Positions 41,822 to 50,782 of a stretch of DNA of 64,000 nt are shown in pieces. The position numbers and the translations under genes are program-made. Under the pieces are notes generated by a model. The model saw only the letters and a program-made list of their open reading frames with translations. It was not told the DNA's origin and did no database searches. Origin of the DNA: Fictibacillus norfolkensis (lineage in GTDB: Bacteria > Bacillota > Bacilli > Bacillales > Fictibacillaceae); contig NZ_JACSQM010000004.1 in assembly GCF_014836645.1 (NCBI RefSeq), forward strand, positions 186,001 through 250,000. Reading direction: 5' to 3'. Positions within the stretch are counted from its first letter, which is position 1, and each line of letters begins with the position of its first letter.

Positions 41822-42172
41822 ATGGAGTTTTTCTGGGCGTTTGTAGTAGGCGGAGCAATTTGTGTTGTCGGCCAGCTGATGATGGATGTAATGAAGCTGA
41901 CACCGGCTCATGTAACTACTTCCTTCGTAGTGATTGGAGCACTTCTTGATGCTTTTGGTATCTATGATAACTTGATTAAATTTGCAGGAGCAGGAGCTAC
42001 GGTTCCCATTACCAGTTTTGGTCACTCCCTTCTGCACGGAGCAATGGCTTCGGCTGAGGAACATGGTTTTATCGGAATCGCCATGGGAATCTTTGAGTTA
42101 ACATCTGCAGGAATCTCATCTGCTGTTTTGTTTGGATTTTTAGTAGCAGTCATCTTTGAACCTAAGGGGTGA
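41822..42172 (+). CDS. spoVAEB: Stage V sporulation protein AE (SpoVAEB)
   Basis: A 116-residue membrane protein, paralogous to SpoVAC, with [17 protein letters not shown] in the same position as the SpoVAC motif. Four helices fill the length. ATG 41822 begins 1 bp after the spoVAD stop and follows GAAGGAGGGC. It forms part of the dipicolinate channel with SpoVAC and SpoVAD. Confidence 0.94.
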   Translation: MEFFWAFVVGGAICVVGQLMMDVMKLTPAHVTTSFVVIGALLDAFGIYDNLIKFAGAGATVPITSFGHSLLHGAMASAEEHGFIGIAMGIFELTSAGISSAVLFGFLVAVIFEPKG

Positions 42173-42176
42173 TCAC

Positions 42177-42755
42177 ATGGTGAAAAAACGGGTCATTTTC
42201 ATAACGGATGGAGATCTGTATGCACTACGAGTCGTAGAGCATGCAGCTAAACAAGTTGGAGGACGCTGTATATCGCAATCATGGGGAAATCCAACACGAA
42301 AAAGTGGTATAGAGCTTGTAGAGATGATCCGAAAAACACCTCATGACCCTGTACTTGTGATGTTTGATGACTGTGGTTTTAAAGGAGAAGGTCCAGGAGA
42401 ACAAGCGATGAGATATATTCATCGGCAGAAAGATATTGATGTGATTGGTGCTGTAGCAGTTGCTTCCAAAACACATTTTACAGAATGGACAAAAGTTCAC
42501 TGTTCTATGGATCGATATGGAGAACTAACAGAGTTCGGTATTGATAAGAGTGGAATTCCGGATCTTGAAACAGGCAGGATCAATGGAGATACCGTCTATA
42601 TCCTCGATGAATTGAACCTCCCTTTCGTAGTAGGGGTAGGGGACATCGGAAAAATGGCAGGTTTTGATTCTGTTGAAAAAGGGGCTCCAATTACAGTAAA
42701 AGCGGTTCAACTTATTCTAGAAAGGAGCGAATCAATTGGCAAAAGAAAAAAATAA
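42177..42755 (+). CDS. spoVAEA: Stage V sporulation protein AE (SpoVAEA, soluble)
   Basis: A 192-residue soluble protein of the SpoVAEa family. It starts MVKKRVIFITDGDLYALRVV; DPVLVMFDDCGFKGEGPGEQ and LPFVVGVGDIGKMAGFD are family landmarks. ATG 42177 follows AAGGGGTGATCAC; in-frame codons upstream overlap spoVAEB. In B. subtilis it is present in the spore and not essential for dipicolinate uptake. The 3' end overlaps spoVAF by 20 bp. Confidence 0.9.
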   Translation: MVKKRVIFITDGDLYALRVVEHAAKQVGGRCISQSWGNPTRKSGIELVEMIRKTPHDPVLVMFDDCGFKGEGPGEQAMRYIHRQKDIDVIGAVAVASKTHFTEWTKVHCSMDRYGELTEFGIDKSGIPDLETGRINGDTVYILDELNLPFVVGVGDIGKMAGFDSVEKGAPITVKAVQLILERSESIGKRKK

Positions 42756-44211
42756 AACACCCATCAGTAAAAATATTGGAGATACAGAAAAGTATTTAAA
42801 AGAGCGTTTAGGTATTGGAGTAAGTTTTGATGTTGGTGTCAGAAAGATCTTTGTCTTAAAAAAAGAACTTCAGCTGTATTACTGTACAGGACTTTGCGAC
42901 AGTGAGTTCATCATCATGATCTATCGAGAACTAATGGATATGGATCATGGTCATCGCGCACCGAGTAAAGTGAAAGATCTTGTACATAACCATCTCGCAC
43001 ATCAACAAGTAGAGATAACGAAGTCGTTAGATGAAGCTGTTGATCGTATGCTTTCAGGTCTTATCGTCCTATTCATTGACGGAGAAGAAGAAGCATTTGT
43101 TGTGGATGTAAGAAGTTATCCAGGAAGATCACCAGAAGAGCCAGACATTGAAAAGGTAGTAAGAGGAGCCCGAGATGGATATACGGAGAATATCATCATC
43201 AATACCGCTCTTACGAGAAGACGTATACGAGACGAACGATTACGACACGAAATCCTTCAAGTCGGTGAACGTTCGAAAACGGATGTGTGTCTCGCTTATA
43301 TTCAAGATGTGGCAGATCCAGGTCTCGTTGATCTTATTAGAAAAGAGCTTAACTCTATTGAGATCGACGGGATTCCTATGGCAGATAAAACGATAGAAGA
43401 GTTTGTTGTAAAACAAGGCTGGAATCCGTTTCCTTTAGTACGTTACACTGAAAGACCTGATGTTGCTGCACAGCACTTGATGGAAGGTCATGTGTTGATC
43501 ATCACAGATACATCTCCAAGTGTTATCATTACACCCACAACACTTTTTCATCACGTACAGCATGCAGAAGAGTTTAGGCAGACACCGTTTATCGGTGCGT
43601 TTTTAAGATGGACTCGTTTTACAGGAATGCTGGCTTCTGTATTCTTAGTGCCGATGTGGCTCTTGTTTTCGATGGAAGAGCAGTTATTACCGCCTTTTAT
43701 TGATTTTATAGGTCCGAATAAACACACCAACATCCCATTGTTTCTCCAAATTATTTTTGCAGAGATCGGGATTGATATCTTAAGACTTGCGGCCATTCAT
43801 ACACCGAGTGCTCTATCGACCGCCATGGGCCTGATTGCAGCCGTATTGATCGGCCAGATCGCAATTGATGTAGGATTATTCGTACCTGAAGTTATTTTAT
43901 ACGTTGCGATTGCAGCGATCGGAGCGTTCTCTACACCTAGTTACGAGTTAAGTATTGCCAATAGGGTACTGCGGCTCTTTCTGATTATAATGGTCATGCT
44001 CTTCAAAGTTCCTGGATTTATCATTGGTTTTACGATTATGATCATATATATGGCAACGATTAAAAATCTAAACACGCCTTATTTATGGCCGTTCATACCT
44101 TTTAATCCTAAAGCATTCCTGCAGATCGTTATTCGAGTCGCCGTTCCACTCTCTAAAGTTCGGCCGAGCATCGTACATCCGCAGAACACCAAAAAACAGC
44201 CAACTAATTAA
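42736..44211 (+). CDS. spoVAF: Stage V sporulation protein AF (GerA-family)
   Basis: A 491-residue protein with a soluble N-terminal half and about five to six helices in the second half, homologous to germination-receptor A subunits (GerAA). Landmarks are IINTALTRRRIRDERLRHE, ERPDVAAQHLMEGHVLIITD and PEVILYVAIAAIGAFSTPSY. SpoVAF promotes germination by associating with receptors and the SpoVA channel. TTG 42736 lies 8 bp after AAAGGAG. Last gene of the operon, directly followed by the lysine riboswitch of lysA. Confidence 0.93.
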   Translation: MAKEKNKTPISKNIGDTEKYLKERLGIGVSFDVGVRKIFVLKKELQLYYCTGLCDSEFIIMIYRELMDMDHGHRAPSKVKDLVHNHLAHQQVEITKSLDEAVDRMLSGLIVLFIDGEEEAFVVDVRSYPGRSPEEPDIEKVVRGARDGYTENIIINTALTRRRIRDERLRHEILQVGERSKTDVCLAYIQDVADPGLVDLIRKELNSIEIDGIPMADKTIEEFVVKQGWNPFPLVRYTERPDVAAQHLMEGHVLIITDTSPSVIITPTTLFHHVQHAEEFRQTPFIGAFLRWTRFTGMLASVFLVPMWLLFSMEEQLLPPFIDFIGPNKHTNIPLFLQIIFAEIGIDILRLAAIHTPSALSTAMGLIAAVLIGQIAIDVGLFVPEVILYVAIAAIGAFSTPSYELSIANRVLRLFLIIMVMLFKVPGFIIGFTIMIIYMATIKNLNTPYLWPFIPFNPKAFLQIVIRVAVPLSKVRPSIVHPQNTKKQPTN

Positions 44212-44267
44212 TCTGTCACTTGCTGATTGTTGAAAATTGTGTTAAATTCATAACTAATTAAATATGC

Positions 44268-44460
44268 CTCATATGAGGTAGAGGCGCAAAACGAATGAGT
44301 AGCATATGGAGTTTGTGGATGACGATGAAATATGTGGAAAGGTCAATTTGCCGAAGTGTAGGAAGAGCTCCATCTCTTTTTATGCTGGGCCGCTGCTGAA
44401 CAAGCAACGGACTGTCACTACAACTGTAGTGGAGAGCTATTCCGACATGAGGGTACGGTT
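44268..44460 (+). ncRNA. Lysine riboswitch (L box) upstream of lysA
   Basis: The conserved core is clear: GAGGTAGAGGCGCAAAAC near 44275, GGAAAGGTCAATTTGCCGAA near 44338, GCTGGGC and GAACAAGCAACGGACTGTCA, and GTGGAGAGCTA before 44435. The aptamer is followed by a terminator and then lysA, so high lysine should stop transcription. The 44212-44540 gap holds only this leader. Confidence 0.93.
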
Positions 44461-44462
44461 AT

Positions 44463-44497
44463 GACAGCCTGCCTTAGTTGCGGCTGTCTTTTGTATT
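44463..44497 (+). terminator. Expression-platform terminator of the lysine riboswitch
   Basis: GACAGCC (44463-44469) pairs with GGCTGTC (44482-44488), followed by TTTTGTATTTGT. Confidence 0.8.
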
Positions 44498-44540
44498 TGT
44501 CGGGATTGAATTCTCTATCAACAACGAGAGGGGATTTTTT

Positions 44541-45863
44541 GTGAATTTACACGGAACATCAAGAATTGGAGATAATCAACATCTTTGGATCGGTGGTTTA
44601 GATACGGTAGAGCTTGCAAAAAAATACGGAACACCGCTTTATCTATATGATCTATCCTTAATTAAAAATAGAGCAAGAGGCTTTAAAAAAGCATTCGAGG
44701 AAAACGGGGTTGGCTATCAAGTCGCTTATGCCTCAAAAGCCTTTTCATCGATCGCTATGTTTCAGTTAATCGAGCAAGAAGGATTAAGTCTCGATGTAGT
44801 TTCAGGGGGAGAACTTTATACTGCACTTCAAGCTGAATTCCCACCTGAAAGAATTCATTTCCATGGAAACAACAAGAGCTTAGCAGAATTAGAATTTGCA
44901 CTTACCGCTGGAGTCGGATGTATTGTAGTAGATAACTTTCATGAGATTTCCTTATTAAAAATGCTGAGCAGCAAGCTTAGTAAAAAAGTAGACATCTTAC
45001 TGCGTTTAACTCCAGGAATTGAAGCTCATACCCACGATTACATCATTACAGGACAGGAAGATTCTAAGTTTGGATTTGATTTAGGAAATGGTCAAGGAGA
45101 CAAAGCACTTCAAGAAGTACTCGCATTTGAAGGCTTTCGCGTTTTAGGGATTCATTGTCATATTGGATCTCAAATCTTTGAAACAGAAGGATTCACTCTG
45201 GCGATTGAAAAGTTGTTCGGCCATTTTAGAAAGTGGAAAGAAAACTTTAACTATTTTCCAAGTGTCGTAAATCTTGGAGGCGGGTTTGGTATTCAATATA
45301 CGTCAGAAGATACACCGCTTTCCCCTAAACAATACGTTACGGCCATGATTGAAGAAGTGAAGAAACAGATGATTCACTTTGAAGGGCAAGAACTACCTGA
45401 ACTTTGGATTGAACCGGGACGCTCACTCGTAGGTGATGCGGGTACGACGATCTATTCGATCGGTTCTCAAAAAGAGATCGAAGGAGTTAGGCACTATGTG
45501 TCCATTGATGGAGGGATGACAGATAACATTCGTCCTGCACTCTATCAAGCTAAATATGAAGCATTTGTAGCGAATAAGATGAACGAAGAACCAACACAAA
45601 CCGTTTCGATCGCAGGAAAATGCTGTGAGAGTGGCGACATGTTAATCTGGGATATCGAACTTCCAGAAGTTTGTGATAACGACTTATTAGCCGTTTCCTG
45701 TACGGGAGCTTACGGTTATAGTATGGCGAGCAATTATAATCGCATCCAGCGGCCAGCTGTTGTGTTTGTAGAGAACGGTGAAGAACAGCTTGTAGTGAAG
45801 CGGGAAACATATGAAGACCTCATCAAGAATGATGTTCCGCTAAAAACGAATGTTTTTGTGTAA
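44541..45863 (+). CDS. lysA: Diaminopimelate decarboxylase
   Basis: A 440-residue PLP enzyme (alanine-racemase fold) that makes L-lysine from meso-diaminopimelate. The Schiff-base lysine is in QVAYASKAFSS; GIHCHIGSQI, NLGGGFGIQY, EPGRSLVGDAG and the C-terminal CESGD and GAYGYSMASNYN complete the active site across the dimer. Translation starts at GTG 44541, 7 bp after GAGAGGGG and beyond the riboswitch terminator; the in-frame ATG at 44478 lies inside the terminator. The order spoVAF-lysA-ppiB is conserved with B. subtilis. Confidence 0.96.
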   Translation: MNLHGTSRIGDNQHLWIGGLDTVELAKKYGTPLYLYDLSLIKNRARGFKKAFEENGVGYQVAYASKAFSSIAMFQLIEQEGLSLDVVSGGELYTALQAEFPPERIHFHGNNKSLAELEFALTAGVGCIVVDNFHEISLLKMLSSKLSKKVDILLRLTPGIEAHTHDYIITGQEDSKFGFDLGNGQGDKALQEVLAFEGFRVLGIHCHIGSQIFETEGFTLAIEKLFGHFRKWKENFNYFPSVVNLGGGFGIQYTSEDTPLSPKQYVTAMIEEVKKQMIHFEGQELPELWIEPGRSLVGDAGTTIYSIGSQKEIEGVRHYVSIDGGMTDNIRPALYQAKYEAFVANKMNEEPTQTVSIAGKCCESGDMLIWDIELPEVCDNDLLAVSCTGAYGYSMASNYNRIQRPAVVFVENGEEQLVVKRETYEDLIKNDVPLKTNVFV

Positions 45864-45932
45864 ATTAGTTTACGGAGCAGACATTTAACCGTACAATGGT
45901 AGTTGAATGAAGTAGAAGGAGGCCTGTTTTTT

Positions 45933-46367
45933 ATGAAAAAAGGTTCAATTGAATTTGAAAACGGCGAAAAAATTGTATTTGATCTGTACCAAGAAGAAGC
46001 ACCTGGAACAGTAGAAAACTTTGAAAAACTTGCAAACGAAGGCTTTTACAACGGTGTAACGTTCCACCGTGTTATCCCTGGATTTGTAGCTCAAGGTGGA
46101 GATCCAACAGGAACTGGAGCTGGCGGCCCTGGTTATTCTATTCCTTGTGAAACAGAAGGGAACCCACATAAGCACGTAGCAGGGTCTCTTTCAATGGCGC
46201 ATGCTGGACGCGATACAGGTGGAAGCCAATTCTTTCTCGTACACGAGCCACAGCCGCACTTGAACGGTGTTCATACTGTTTTTGGACAAGTTACAGAAGG
46301 TTTGGAAACAGTACTTCGTATTAAACAAGGCGATGTAATGAAAGAAGTTAAAGTTTGGGAAGAATAA
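45933..46367 (+). CDS. ppiB: Peptidyl-prolyl cis-trans isomerase (cyclophilin PpiB)
   Basis: A 144-residue cytoplasmic cyclophilin. The catalytic Arg is in [20 protein letters not shown] (GVTFHRVI), with [32 protein letters not shown] and the substrate-pocket His in [12 protein letters not shown]. It speeds up proline isomerisation in protein folding. ATG 45933 is 8 bp after AGAAGGAGGCC; an in-frame ATG 10 codons earlier is less likely. A strong terminator follows. Confidence 0.95.
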   Translation: MKKGSIEFENGEKIVFDLYQEEAPGTVENFEKLANEGFYNGVTFHRVIPGFVAQGGDPTGTGAGGPGYSIPCETEGNPHKHVAGSLSMAHAGRDTGGSQFFLVHEPQPHLNGVHTVFGQVTEGLETVLRIKQGDVMKEVKVWEE

Positions 46368-46378
46368 GTTCCAAATAA

Positions 46379-46413
46379 GAAAAGCTCCGGATTTTATTCG
46401 GAGCTTTTTTTGT
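46379..46413. terminator. Terminator between ppiB and ypuF
   Basis: AAAAGCTCCG (46380-46389) pairs with CGGAGCTTTT (46399-46408), then TTT. Confidence 0.85.
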
Positions 46414-46422
46414 GTTTGGTAA

Positions 46423-46935
46423 TTATACATTTCTGTTTTTCATGAGTTTTTGTCTATTTCGTTCATCAATAACAGTGGTTCGGTCTCTAAAAGAGTGCTT
46501 ATGAACGATGTTTTCATCCACTACGGTTGATAAAGACCACTCTTCTTCCATCACACCAGCTTTTAATAAACATACGTGCATTAGGTCGGTTGATAGTGGA
46601 AGAGCTATCGACTCAAAAGGTTGCTGTTGTTCGACTTTTTGTATACTTTTATCGAGTAGTTCAAAAAATGGTTCAACTTCTATTCCGAGTTCTTTCAGTG
46701 CTGATTCTTCTTTTTGCAGCTTCACTTTACAACTCAAGATCATTCGTTTTGCTCCATTATTGTTGCCGCGCCGATGGTGATAAAGAGCTACTGCAAGCTG
46801 GATCAGTCCTGGCCACAGATCTCCTTTCATCCCCTCGTCCTTCCAATGCTCCTCAAGCACTTCATGACATTCAAAGTAATCTTGATCTCTATGAAAATGC
46901 ACCAAGTATTCAATCCATGGTTTTGGATAAGTCAC
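46423..46935 (-). CDS. ypuF: DUF309 protein (YpuF)
   Basis: A 170-residue helical protein of the DUF309 family. The signature is YFECHEVLEEHWKDEGMKGD, then LIQLAVALYHHRRGNNNGAK, which carries the conserved His cluster. I start it at GTG 46935 (MTYPKPWIEYLVHF), 11 bp after AAGGGG; 36 further in-frame codons upstream look non-coding, overlap the scpA leader region and lack a ribosome site. Metal binding is suspected from the His and Glu pattern, but no function is known. It is opposite in strand to its neighbours ppiB and scpA. Confidence 0.82.
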   Translation of the reverse strand: MTYPKPWIEYLVHFHRDQDYFECHEVLEEHWKDEGMKGDLWPGLIQLAVALYHHRRGNNNGAKRMILSCKVKLQKEESALKELGIEVEPFFELLDKSIQKVEQQQPFESIALPLSTDLMHVCLLKAGVMEEEWSLSTVVDENIVHKHSFRDRTTVIDERNRQKLMKNRNV

Positions 46936-47069
46936 TAGTCGTTCACGCCCCTTAATAAGCTCGACTTTAAGTTTACCATATGCATAGCATGAATAAAAAC
47001 AAGCCGCGTACCACGCAAAATATGATATAATTTTATAATACAAAATCGCTGAAAAACTGGGGAAATGTT

Positions 47070-47813
47070 ATGCAATATAGTGTAAAGCTTGATGGATTTG
47101 AAGGTCCGCTAGACTTACTGCTTCATTTGATACAAACCTACGAAGTGGATATTTATGATATCCCGGTAGCCATCATAACTGAGCAATACCTTCAATATAT
47201 ACATACGATGAAAGAACTAAAACTGGACGTAGCAAGTGAATTTCTAGTCATGGCAGCTACTCTTCTTGCCATTAAGAGCAAGATGCTGCTACCAAAGCAT
47301 GAAGAAGAGCTTTTTGAGAATCAGATGGAACTCGAGATGGAAGAAGATCCAAGAGATGAATTAGTAAGAAGACTCGTTGAATATAGAAAGTACAAGCATG
47401 CTGCTGATGAACTAAAAGAAAGAGAATCAGCAAGAAGCTTAATATACACACGGCAGCCTGCCGACCTCTCAAAGTTTGAGAAAGAAGAATCGGCAAAACA
47501 GGTGACCAACGTAACGCTGTATGATATGTTGCAGGCGATGCAAAAAGTCTTTCAAGAAAAGGTCACGCGAGCACCGAGACAAACGACAATCGAGCGGCAA
47601 GAGATTCCGATCGAAAAAAGAATGGAACAAATAAAATCCTCTCTTCTTTCTGTAGGGGGACGAAAAAAGTTCACAGACCTTTTTGATAAGAGTACTAGGG
47701 AACATGTCGTTGTTACATTTCTTGCAATATTAGAACTTATGAAGGTTAAATCAATAAATTGCGAACAACAAGATCATTTTAGTGAAATTTATATAACGAT
47801 GTTAGAGGAGTAA
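47070..47813 (+). CDS. scpA: Segregation and condensation protein A
   Basis: A 247-residue kleisin that bridges the SMC heads and, with ScpB, forms the chromosome-compaction complex. The N-terminus QYSVKLDGFEGPLDLLLHLI is the ScpA hallmark; YLQYIHTMKELKLDVASEFL and the C-terminal winged helix (VVTFLAILELMKVKSINC) are also present. ATG 47070 follows TGGGGAAATGTT. It is cotranscribed with scpB, which starts 6 bp downstream. Confidence 0.95.
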   Translation: MQYSVKLDGFEGPLDLLLHLIQTYEVDIYDIPVAIITEQYLQYIHTMKELKLDVASEFLVMAATLLAIKSKMLLPKHEEELFENQMELEMEEDPRDELVRRLVEYRKYKHAADELKERESARSLIYTRQPADLSKFEKEESAKQVTNVTLYDMLQAMQKVFQEKVTRAPRQTTIERQEIPIEKRMEQIKSSLLSVGGRKKFTDLFDKSTREHVVVTFLAILELMKVKSINCEQQDHFSEIYITMLEE

Positions 47814-47819
47814 TACGAT

Positions 47820-48410
47820 TTGGAACGAAATGAATATAAAGCGATTGTAGAGGGTTTGCTTTTTGTCAGTGGAGATGAAGGAATCGACAGAAAACAAATC
47901 GCTCAAGTGTTGGAGATCGACAGCAAAGAACTTGATCCCATCATCGAAGAGTTGAAACAAAGTTATGCTTCATCAGAAAGAGGGATGTCTATTGTTGAAT
48001 ATGCGGGATCCCTTCAATTTGTAACAAAACCGGAACACGCTGCCTTTTATGAGCGTCTTGTTGAAACGCCTGGTCATGCGACACTTTCTCAAGCTGCTCT
48101 TGAAACACTTGCGATCATTGCCTATAAACAGCCGATTACTAGGTCAGAGATCGAAGAAGTAAGAGGTGTGAAAACTGAAAAACCGTTACAGACTCTATCT
48201 GCTAAAGGGTTAGTAAAAGAAGTTGGAAGAGCAGAAGGGACGGGACGCGCAATATTATATGGTACAACAAAAGCATTCCTAGAACATTTTGGTTTGCAAA
48301 GTGTAAAAGAGCTGCCGCCTCTTCCTGAGAACATTCAGGAAGAGAATGTGGAACAAGAAGCAGATCTGTTCTTTTCAAAATTTCAGGAATCACTATCTAC
48401 TGACGAATAA
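47820..48410 (+). CDS. scpB: Segregation and condensation protein B
   Basis: A 196-residue protein with two winged-helix domains that binds ScpA as a dimer in the SMC complex. Landmarks are YKAIVEGLLFVSGDEGIDR, LSQAALETLAIIAYKQPITR and EEVRGVKTEKPLQTLSAKGL. TTG 47820 is used (LERNEYKAI), 9 bp after AGAGGAG. The C-terminal acidic tail (NIQEENVEQEADLFFSK) is typical. Confidence 0.94.
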   Translation: MERNEYKAIVEGLLFVSGDEGIDRKQIAQVLEIDSKELDPIIEELKQSYASSERGMSIVEYAGSLQFVTKPEHAAFYERLVETPGHATLSQAALETLAIIAYKQPITRSEIEEVRGVKTEKPLQTLSAKGLVKEVGRAEGTGRAILYGTTKAFLEHFGLQSVKELPPLPENIQEENVEQEADLFFSKFQESLSTDE

Positions 48411-48427
48411 CAAGGGGGAGTCATGCA

Positions 48428-48799
48428 TTGTTGATTCAGCATATCGATGGTATGGAGTTAGAAAAAGAAAAACCGAACACATCTGAGGATTTTTTTAACC
48501 GTTCAGAAGTGACCTATGAATGTAACGGAAAAACTCAAACTTTTCATCTTCTTTATGTACGATATTTTGAAGAAAAACTTCAAGAGGAATTAACACATCA
48601 TGACTTTTGGAAAGATTACTTGAGCTTCTATAAGATAACAGAGATTGCAGCCCTCACCGCATTGCTTAAGGACCCTGAATACCTTAAGCGCAAACGAAGC
48701 TATATCAACAACTATGATGAATTTAAAAAACTCTTCATTCCACCAAATGAAGAGTTGCTAAGTTCACATCTAAATACTTTAAAACAAATAACAAAGTAA
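48428..48799 (+). CDS. Hypothetical protein, 123 residues
   Basis: A 123-residue charged protein (LIQHIDGMELEKEKP, HLLYVRYFEEKLQEELTHHD, then ALLKDPEYLKRKRSY). It starts at TTG 48428 (a second TTG follows at once), 8 bp after AAGGGGGAG. It follows scpB by 17 bp and precedes a terminator, so it looks like the third gene of the scp operon. No signal peptide or membrane segment; mostly helical. I do not recognise the family; B. subtilis has the unrelated ypuI here. Its coupling to scpAB is by position only. Confidence 0.65.
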   Translation: MLIQHIDGMELEKEKPNTSEDFFNRSEVTYECNGKTQTFHLLYVRYFEEKLQEELTHHDFWKDYLSFYKITEIAALTALLKDPEYLKRKRSYINNYDEFKKLFIPPNEELLSSHLNTLKQITK

Positions 48800-48836
48800 A
48801 CAGCCTTTATTTCATTTAGGCTGTTTTTCTTTTTTT
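48798..48836 (+). terminator. Terminator of the scp operon
   Basis: AAACAGCCT (48798-48806) pairs with AGGCTGTTT (48818-48826), followed by TTCTTTTTTT. Confidence 0.85.
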
Positions 48837-48848
48837 CTTCCTATGCAA

Positions 48849-48952
48849 GTTGAGAGAAGCGTAAGGTGCTTGCCACAAGCAGGGCGCAAAGCAGCAAGGC
48901 GTCCACCGTTCAATCGCCCATGGAAAGCAAGCAGCCTGGAGTGGAAATCAAC
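48849..48952 (+). repeat. Intergenic palindromic repeat, copy R5 (shortened)
   Basis: A 104-bp diverged copy from GTTGAGAGAAGCGTAAGGTG to GGAGTGGAAATCAAC. Family words CAGGGCGCAAAGC and CGCCCATGGAAAGCAAGCA are recognisable; the middle is shortened. Confidence 0.75.
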
Positions 48953-49071
48953 TACTATCAACAACTGAGAAGTTTACACAAAAACGGAGTAATCTTTTAA
49001 GTCACCGTTTTAAAAGGCAGTTTAAGGGTAAATTACTAAAAAAGGATATGCAGCCGAAGGAGAGAGATCAA

Positions 49072-50148
49072 TTGCCAAGAATAGCAGCAGTAAAAACGAT
49101 AAATCCCCCTCATAAACTTTCTCAAGATCAAACAATGGATTTTGCAAGAAACCTATTTCAAGAAGCGTTCTCAGATATCGAACGTTTGCTCAAAGTATTT
49201 CAGAATGGTGAGATCGAGTCACGCTATTTCGCGATGCCTATAGATTGGTTTAAGGAAAAAAGAAGTTTTCAAGAAAAAAATGATTTATACATAGACTTTG
49301 CAACAAATTTAGGAGCAGAATGTATCGAAAAGGTCTTGTCTGATCAAAGCTTAAACGTTTCATATGAAGATATTGATGCCATCTTCTTCATCTCGAGTTC
49401 AGGCCTATCAACTCCAAGTATTGAAGCTAGAATCATGAACATCCTCCCATTTTCATCACATACAAAGAGGATTCCGATCTGGGGATTAGGATGTGCTGGT
49501 GGTGCATCAGGTTTTTCTAGAGCTTACGATTATTGTAAAGCCTATCCAAAATCAAACGTCCTCGTTCTAAGTGTAGAACTTTGTTCACTAACATTTCAGC
49601 ACGAAGATCTTTCTAAGAGCAATTTAGTGGGAACATCATTGTTTGCGGATGGAGTTGCTTGTGCGTTGATCTGCGGTGATGAGTCCGATACGGCCAAAAC
49701 ATCAGAAGTATCACCTTACATAAAAGATACGATGTCCACATTGAAGCCTCATTCTGAAGATGTGATGGGGTGGGAAGTAAAGGACACGGGTTTGTATGTT
49801 GTCTTTTCAAGAGATATTCCAAACGTCATCAGGACGTGGCTCAAACCGAACGTTGATGAGTTCTTAAACCGAAATGAGCTTGTCGGAGAACAGATTAAAC
49901 ATTTCATCGCTCATCCTGGAGGAAAGAAAGTCTTACAAGCATACGTAGATGCGCTAGGGATTCCGTTATCGAAAACAGATATCTCAAGAGACGTGTTGAG
50001 GGAAAATGGAAATATGTCATCTGCCACTGTTTTCTATGTCTTGAAAAATTTTATGCAAACAGAAAAAGAAGAAGGAGATCTAGGTGTGATGGCCGCTTTA
50101 GGGCCAGGCTTTTCTTCTGAACTTCTTTTAGTGGAATGGAGGAAGTAG
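49072..50148 (+). CDS. bpsA: Type III polyketide synthase (alkylpyrone synthase, BpsA-like)
   Basis: A 358-residue chalcone-synthase-fold enzyme that extends long-chain acyl-CoA with malonyl-CoA to alkylpyrones. The catalytic Cys is in WGLGCAGGASGFSRAYDY, the His in FIAHPGGKKVLQAY and the Asn in ENGNMSSATVFYVL. The start is taken as TTG 49072, 8 bp after AAGGAGA; an in-frame ATG at 49048 has poor spacing. It abuts a methyltransferase gene, the bpsA-bpsB arrangement known from B. subtilis. Product chain length is not readable from sequence. Confidence 0.9.
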   Translation: MPRIAAVKTINPPHKLSQDQTMDFARNLFQEAFSDIERLLKVFQNGEIESRYFAMPIDWFKEKRSFQEKNDLYIDFATNLGAECIEKVLSDQSLNVSYEDIDAIFFISSSGLSTPSIEARIMNILPFSSHTKRIPIWGLGCAGGASGFSRAYDYCKAYPKSNVLVLSVELCSLTFQHEDLSKSNLVGTSLFADGVACALICGDESDTAKTSEVSPYIKDTMSTLKPHSEDVMGWEVKDTGLYVVFSRDIPNVIRTWLKPNVDEFLNRNELVGEQIKHFIAHPGGKKVLQAYVDALGIPLSKTDISRDVLRENGNMSSATVFYVLKNFMQTEKEEGDLGVMAALGPGFSSELLLVEWRK

Positions 50149-50703
50149 ATGAACTGGTTTCTTCTATTTTGGAGTTTTCTTATCATACAGAGATTAGCAG
50201 AAGTAAGGATTGCTAAATCTAACGAAAAGAAGCTTTTGAGTAAAGGCGCAGTAGAAGCAGGGAGTGATCACTATAAGTGGATGGTTTCTATGCACGTTGC
50301 GTTCTTTGTTGTTTTCTTTTTAGAAGTATACGTGTTTAACGCACAGCCGCCTAGCTGGTGGATTGTTCCATTTACTCTGTTTTTAATGGCACAAGTGATT
50401 CGTGTATGGGCGATATCGTCTTTAGGAGAGTTTTGGAATACGAAGATTATTCTATTACCTGGTGCGAATGTAGTAGCTAGAGGTCCATACCGTTTTATGA
50501 GACATCCCAATTATACGGTCGTTTCTTTAGAGCTCTTAGTCATGCCACTAATTTTTGGTGCTTATTTTACGGCTATCCTTTTCACAATATTAAATATCTT
50601 CATGTTAAGAGTGCGGATACCAGCTGAAGAAAAAGCACTCATGGAACTGACAGACTACGAAAAAAGCCATGGTCAAAAACAGCGTTTTTTTCCTTCCCAA
50701 TAA
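50149..50703 (+). CDS. bpsB: Isoprenylcysteine carboxyl methyltransferase-family O-methyltransferase (BpsB-like)
   Basis: A 184-residue integral membrane methyltransferase with about five helices. The SAM-binding C-terminal signature is GPYRFMRHPNYTVVSLELL with the later RVRIPAEEKAL. It starts at the base after the bpsA stop. In B. subtilis BpsB methylates the alkylpyrone made by BpsA to an alkylpyrone methyl ether; the same role is inferred here. The pair is transcribed with no other gene. Confidence 0.88.
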   Translation: MNWFLLFWSFLIIQRLAEVRIAKSNEKKLLSKGAVEAGSDHYKWMVSMHVAFFVVFFLEVYVFNAQPPSWWIVPFTLFLMAQVIRVWAISSLGEFWNTKIILLPGANVVARGPYRFMRHPNYTVVSLELLVMPLIFGAYFTAILFTILNIFMLRVRIPAEEKALMELTDYEKSHGQKQRFFPSQ

Positions 50704-50724
50704 TTAGCGGAAGTAAATCCCATT

Positions 50725-50751
50725 CATAACCTGTCCTTGTTTGCATAAACT
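50725..50751 (+). promoter_or_regulatory. Candidate SigE promoter of dacB-spmAB
   Basis: CATAA (50725-50729) and CATAAACT (50744-50751), 14 bp apart, resemble SigE -35 and -10 elements. B. subtilis dacB is SigE-dependent; the start codon is 32 bp downstream. Confidence 0.4.
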
Positions 50752-50782
50752 TTTACAAAACACGTAAAGGGCGGGATTATGA

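Noticed and set aside
46508..46955. Plus-strand open frames opposite ypuF
   Set aside because: Antisense to a conserved DUF309 gene and rich in His/Ser/Cys as expected of shadow frames.
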